Below are positions 32,222 to 34,274 of a DNA stretch of 34,274 nucleotides, one piece after another. Under the pieces are notes generated by a model. That model had not been told where the DNA came from. It was given only the letters and a program-made list of their open reading frames with translations, and made no database searches. The DNA is from an uncultured Nitrospira sp. (GTDB lineage: Bacteria; Nitrospirota; Nitrospiria; Nitrospirales; Nitrospiraceae): the NCBI GenBank assembly GCA_946479785.1, contig CAMLHQ010000035.1, positions 1 to 34,274 on the forward strand, read 5' to 3'. A program made the translations under genes and the position numbers. Each line of letters opens with the position of its first letter. Position 1 is the first letter of the stretch.

Positions 32222-33028
32222 TCACTGCTTTCTGGGTTGGCTTTCTTCCGCCTGATTAAAGGCCACATCCGCGACTTGTTGTTCGGCATCCACCAACAAC
32301 GTGGCCGATTGGCCTCGAGATAACTGTGCGAGTCTCTCCCGAATGAGCGGGCGCGCCTCATATACGTGTTCCTTGCCGTCCTCCGTGCGAATGGCAATGG
32401 CGTTGTTCTTTAAGGGCTGGACGATGACACCCGCGATCTGGGTCAGGTTGCCCTTGAGTGGAGATTTCTGTTGCCCGAGTTCCGCCGACCGATGAACTGA
32501 TTCGATGGTTCCCATTGTCACATCGACGATCTTATCCAACTCGTCAATGAGGAAAATGACATCTGCTCCGACCGGCATCGAGGCCACCTTGCTTCGTGCG
32601 ACCGGTCGCACCAGGTGCGACTCCTCCTTCCCGTCCTTGGTCCGAATCACTGCCTTGTCGTGCCCCGTGTCCATGGGCTCGGCGAGTTGACCTTGAATGA
32701 TACGATGGTGGCTTGACTCCCCGGCTTTGTGCACATCGACGAGCAGATTCTGCTCATTGACGGTGATCTCAACGTGGTCCCCCTTTTTCAAGTCCAGCAA
32801 TCCCTTATCCTTGCGCACATTCATCGGAACGAAACGAGGCTGCCCTTCCCCGGTGTTGATTCTGGCCTGGTCGCTTCTCACTTCTTCTACCGTACCGAGT
32901 AGGACCCGGTTCCCGGAAAGAAGCTGCGAATCACCCTTGTCTCGCTCAGCAGCGGCATCAGCAAGGGATATGAACATCGTCAGCGACAAGGCCAGCGCAG
33001 CAAGTGGCCCTAGAAGAAGTTGTGCCAT
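32222..33028 (-). CDS. Exported protein with three tandem beta repeats
   Basis: A 268-residue protein. The signal peptide ends near SLADAAA (about 25). The mature part contains three similar beta-rich repeats of about 70 residues, starting near GTVEEVRSDQARI (43), GQLAEPMDTGHDKAVI (112) and GVIVQPLKNNAIAI (198). Each holds a strand with I-R/N-T-x-D/E-G, then a stretch with V-R/P-L-I/V-R, and ends in a turn with L-V-D/I-x-x-V-x-D-V. This suggests three linked OB-like barrels. GGGAGGG four bases before the ATG at 33028 fixes the start. I do not know the family; it is similar in style to the DUF5666 proteins and the small protein at 28040. It lies just downstream of the hybrid kinase gene on the same strand. 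Confidence 0.7.
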   Translation of the reverse strand: MAQLLLGPLAALALSLTMFISLADAAAERDKGDSQLLSGNRVLLGTVEEVRSDQARINTGEGQPRFVPMNVRKDKGLLDLKKGDHVEITVNEQNLLVDVHKAGESSHHRIIQGQLAEPMDTGHDKAVIRTKDGKEESHLVRPVARSKVASMPVGADVIFLIDELDKIVDVTMGTIESVHRSAELGQQKSPLKGNLTQIAGVIVQPLKNNAIAIRTEDGKEHVYEARPLIRERLAQLSRGQSATLLVDAEQQVADVAFNQAEESQPRKQ

Positions 33029-33122
33029 ACATCCCTCCCTTTCTGTTTGGAGAAGCAGGTGTGAGAGTAAGGGGTTCTTCAAGAGTAGCGGGAAAAGGCG
33101 TTGGTCGGGACTGGGCTAGGCC

Positions 33123-34274
33123 CTAGTCTCTCCCACGGGAAGTGGATTGGCCGGACTGGCGGGCAACGTGGGCCGGCTCTGTTTCAACAAATCTGCGAGC
33201 AGCCTTTCCCTGCTTCTGTGAAATCGCCTCGTCGATGGCTTGGCACAGGGTCTCAACAGCGCTTTCTTTCGTCAGATAGCTAGACGCTCCCGCCGCCTTC
33301 ATCCTATGGTCCGCCTCGATCGATTGATTCACCGACAGGCCGATCACGGTGATGTCCGGACGGTAGGCCTTGATCCGCCTCGTCGCTTCGATCCCGTCCA
33401 GGTTGGGCATGTTGATATCCATCACGACCACATCGGGATTGAGCAGTTGAACGAGTTCCACGGCTTCCATCCCGTCGCCTGCTTCCCCGACCACTTCCAA
33501 ATGATTGTAGGCCGACACGATACTGCGCAAGCCTTGTCGCAGGACGGTGTGGTCGTCCGCCAACAGCACGCGAACCTTCGAAGTTTTTAACACAGGAGAG
33601 ACGGGGGCGACCGGGAGGACCGGAGTAAATATCCGCAGAGTTTCCTTGCGCTCTTTCCGCTCCTCCCGCTCCGGCAATGGCAGACAGAGCGTCACCGCGG
33701 TGCCCTGACCCGGCGCCGATCGGATGTGGAAGTTCCCGCCGAGTGCTTTCCTCCGTTCCCTGATGCTGAACAGCCCGAACTTTGAGGACATCGAAGATAT
33801 CTTCTCAGGAGCCGTGGCAGCAAGATCGAAGCCGTTCTCATCACGCACGACGAGTTCGAGTAACCCATCCTCATGGGTCATCCGCACCGTGGCCGTTTTT
33901 ACTGCGCCATGTTTCGCGACATTGATCAGCAACTCCCGAACAGACTGAAACAGCAGCACGGCACGATCGTCCGGAAGCGACAGCTCACCGGCCTCATCGA
34001 TCTTCAAGGTCACTGCCAAATCTTGATTTTTCATGTGCTCGGCCAGCCATCTGAGGCCGGCTGGCAGTCCCTCCTTCTGCAACACCGGCGGGCTCAGTTC
34101 AGCCATCAACGTCCGGCAATAAGTCAACGCCTCGGCCAACGTGTTTTCCGTCTGACTGACAAAGTCTTCGGCGCGAGCCGGCAAACCAATCCGCTTGGCT
34201 TGACCGAGCGACATGCGGCAGAGGACAAGCAGTTGGGCAAGATAGTCGTGCAGGTCGGTCGCCAGCCGCTTCCG
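33123..34274 (-). CDS. Hybrid histidine kinase-receiver, partial (5' end outside window)
   Basis: 383 residues are visible; the gene runs off the right edge. The visible part starts in the HisKA_3 box (RKRLATDLHDYLAQLLVLC, phospho-acceptor His at about visible residue 9), then a HATPase domain with RELLINVAKHG and FGLFSIRERRKALGG. A charged linker leads to a C-terminal receiver domain (LLADDHTVLRQGL, DVVVMDINMPNLDG, SSYLTKES), then a short tail. No DNA-binding domain follows. The G1 box reads RDENGFD where RDEGVGFD is expected, so one residue, including the first Gly, is missing. The kinase is a close paralogue of the one at 21570-23057. A NarL-type receiver fused directly to its kinase without an output domain suggests phosphotransfer or self-regulation. 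Confidence 0.88.
   Translation of the reverse strand, partial: RKRLATDLHDYLAQLLVLCRMSLGQAKRIGLPARAEDFVSQTENTLAEALTYCRTLMAELSPPVLQKEGLPAGLRWLAEHMKNQDLAVTLKIDEAGELSLPDDRAVLLFQSVRELLINVAKHGAVKTATVRMTHEDGLLELVVRDENGFDLAATAPEKISSMSSKFGLFSIRERRKALGGNFHIRSAPGQGTAVTLCLPLPEREERKERKETLRIFTPVLPVAPVSPVLKTSKVRVLLADDHTVLRQGLRSIVSAYNHLEVVGEAGDGMEAVELVQLLNPDVVVMDINMPNLDGIEATRRIKAYRPDITVIGLSVNQSIEADHRMKAAGASSYLTKESAVETLCQAIDEAISQKQGKAARRFVETEPAHVARQSGQSTSRGRD

Noticed and set aside
32044..32259. 71-codon plus-strand frame with a hydrophobic end
   Set aside because: No ribosome site and it overlaps the 3' end of the minus-strand repeat-protein gene.

Overview
The window looks like a chromosomal segment of a Nitrospira-type bacterium (phylum Nitrospirota). 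This is inferred, not proven. The evidence is a left edge holding c-type cytochromes beside an ethylbenzene-dehydrogenase-like heme b subunit (the kind of gamma subunit that accompanies nitrite oxidoreductase or Rieske/cytochrome b complexes in this group), many lipoproteins, NarL-type two-component proteins without paired partners, and many very small conserved-looking proteins. Base composition is moderately GC-rich. Shine-Dalgarno sites of the GGAGG type precede many genes.

Layout. (1) 1-2444, plus strand: a tight respiratory cluster of a membrane-anchored mono-heme cytochrome c, an EB_dh-type heme b protein and a di-heme cytochrome c lipoprotein; the last two overlap by ATGA. (2) 2502-5426: a UbiA-family prenyltransferase on the minus strand, divergent from a large lipoprotein with a caspase-like domain that has lost both catalytic residues. 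(3) tRNA-Thr(CGT) at 5524-5599, then a DUF6502 protein and two DUF5666 lipoproteins up to 9772. (4) 9773-13544: a gene-poor stretch with a phage/contractile-injection tail-sheath relic, an exported Asp/Lys/Arg repeat protein with a clear promoter, and several small proteins. (5) 13545-20985, minus strand: a probable operon of sulfide:quinone oxidoreductase, a DUF2892 membrane protein, a lipoprotein efflux adaptor, an RND pump and a TolC-type outer-membrane channel. (6) 20986-25064: a Cys-rich PocR-type histidine kinase, small proteins and a quinone-oxidoreductase-like MDR enzyme. (7) 25351-34274: a four-CBS-domain protein, a PilZ protein, small proteins, an unpaired NarL-type response regulator, a lipoprotein phosphodiesterase, exported PepSY and repeat proteins, and a hybrid kinase-receiver running off the right edge.

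How parts may work together. The left cluster should move electrons between a membrane complex and periplasmic carriers. The sulfide-oxidoreductase/efflux block looks like a stress or detoxification operon. The two NarL-family kinases and the separate response regulator could form a cross-talking signalling set, and the PilZ protein adds c-di-GMP input. A 13-bp copy of the tRNA-Thr 3' end lies at 21249-21261. With the sheath relic and a possible GIY-YIG nuclease relic, this suggests that 5.6-21.2 kb may be an old, decayed integrated element that has lost its integrase. Everything here was read by eye from sequence; no database search was run.
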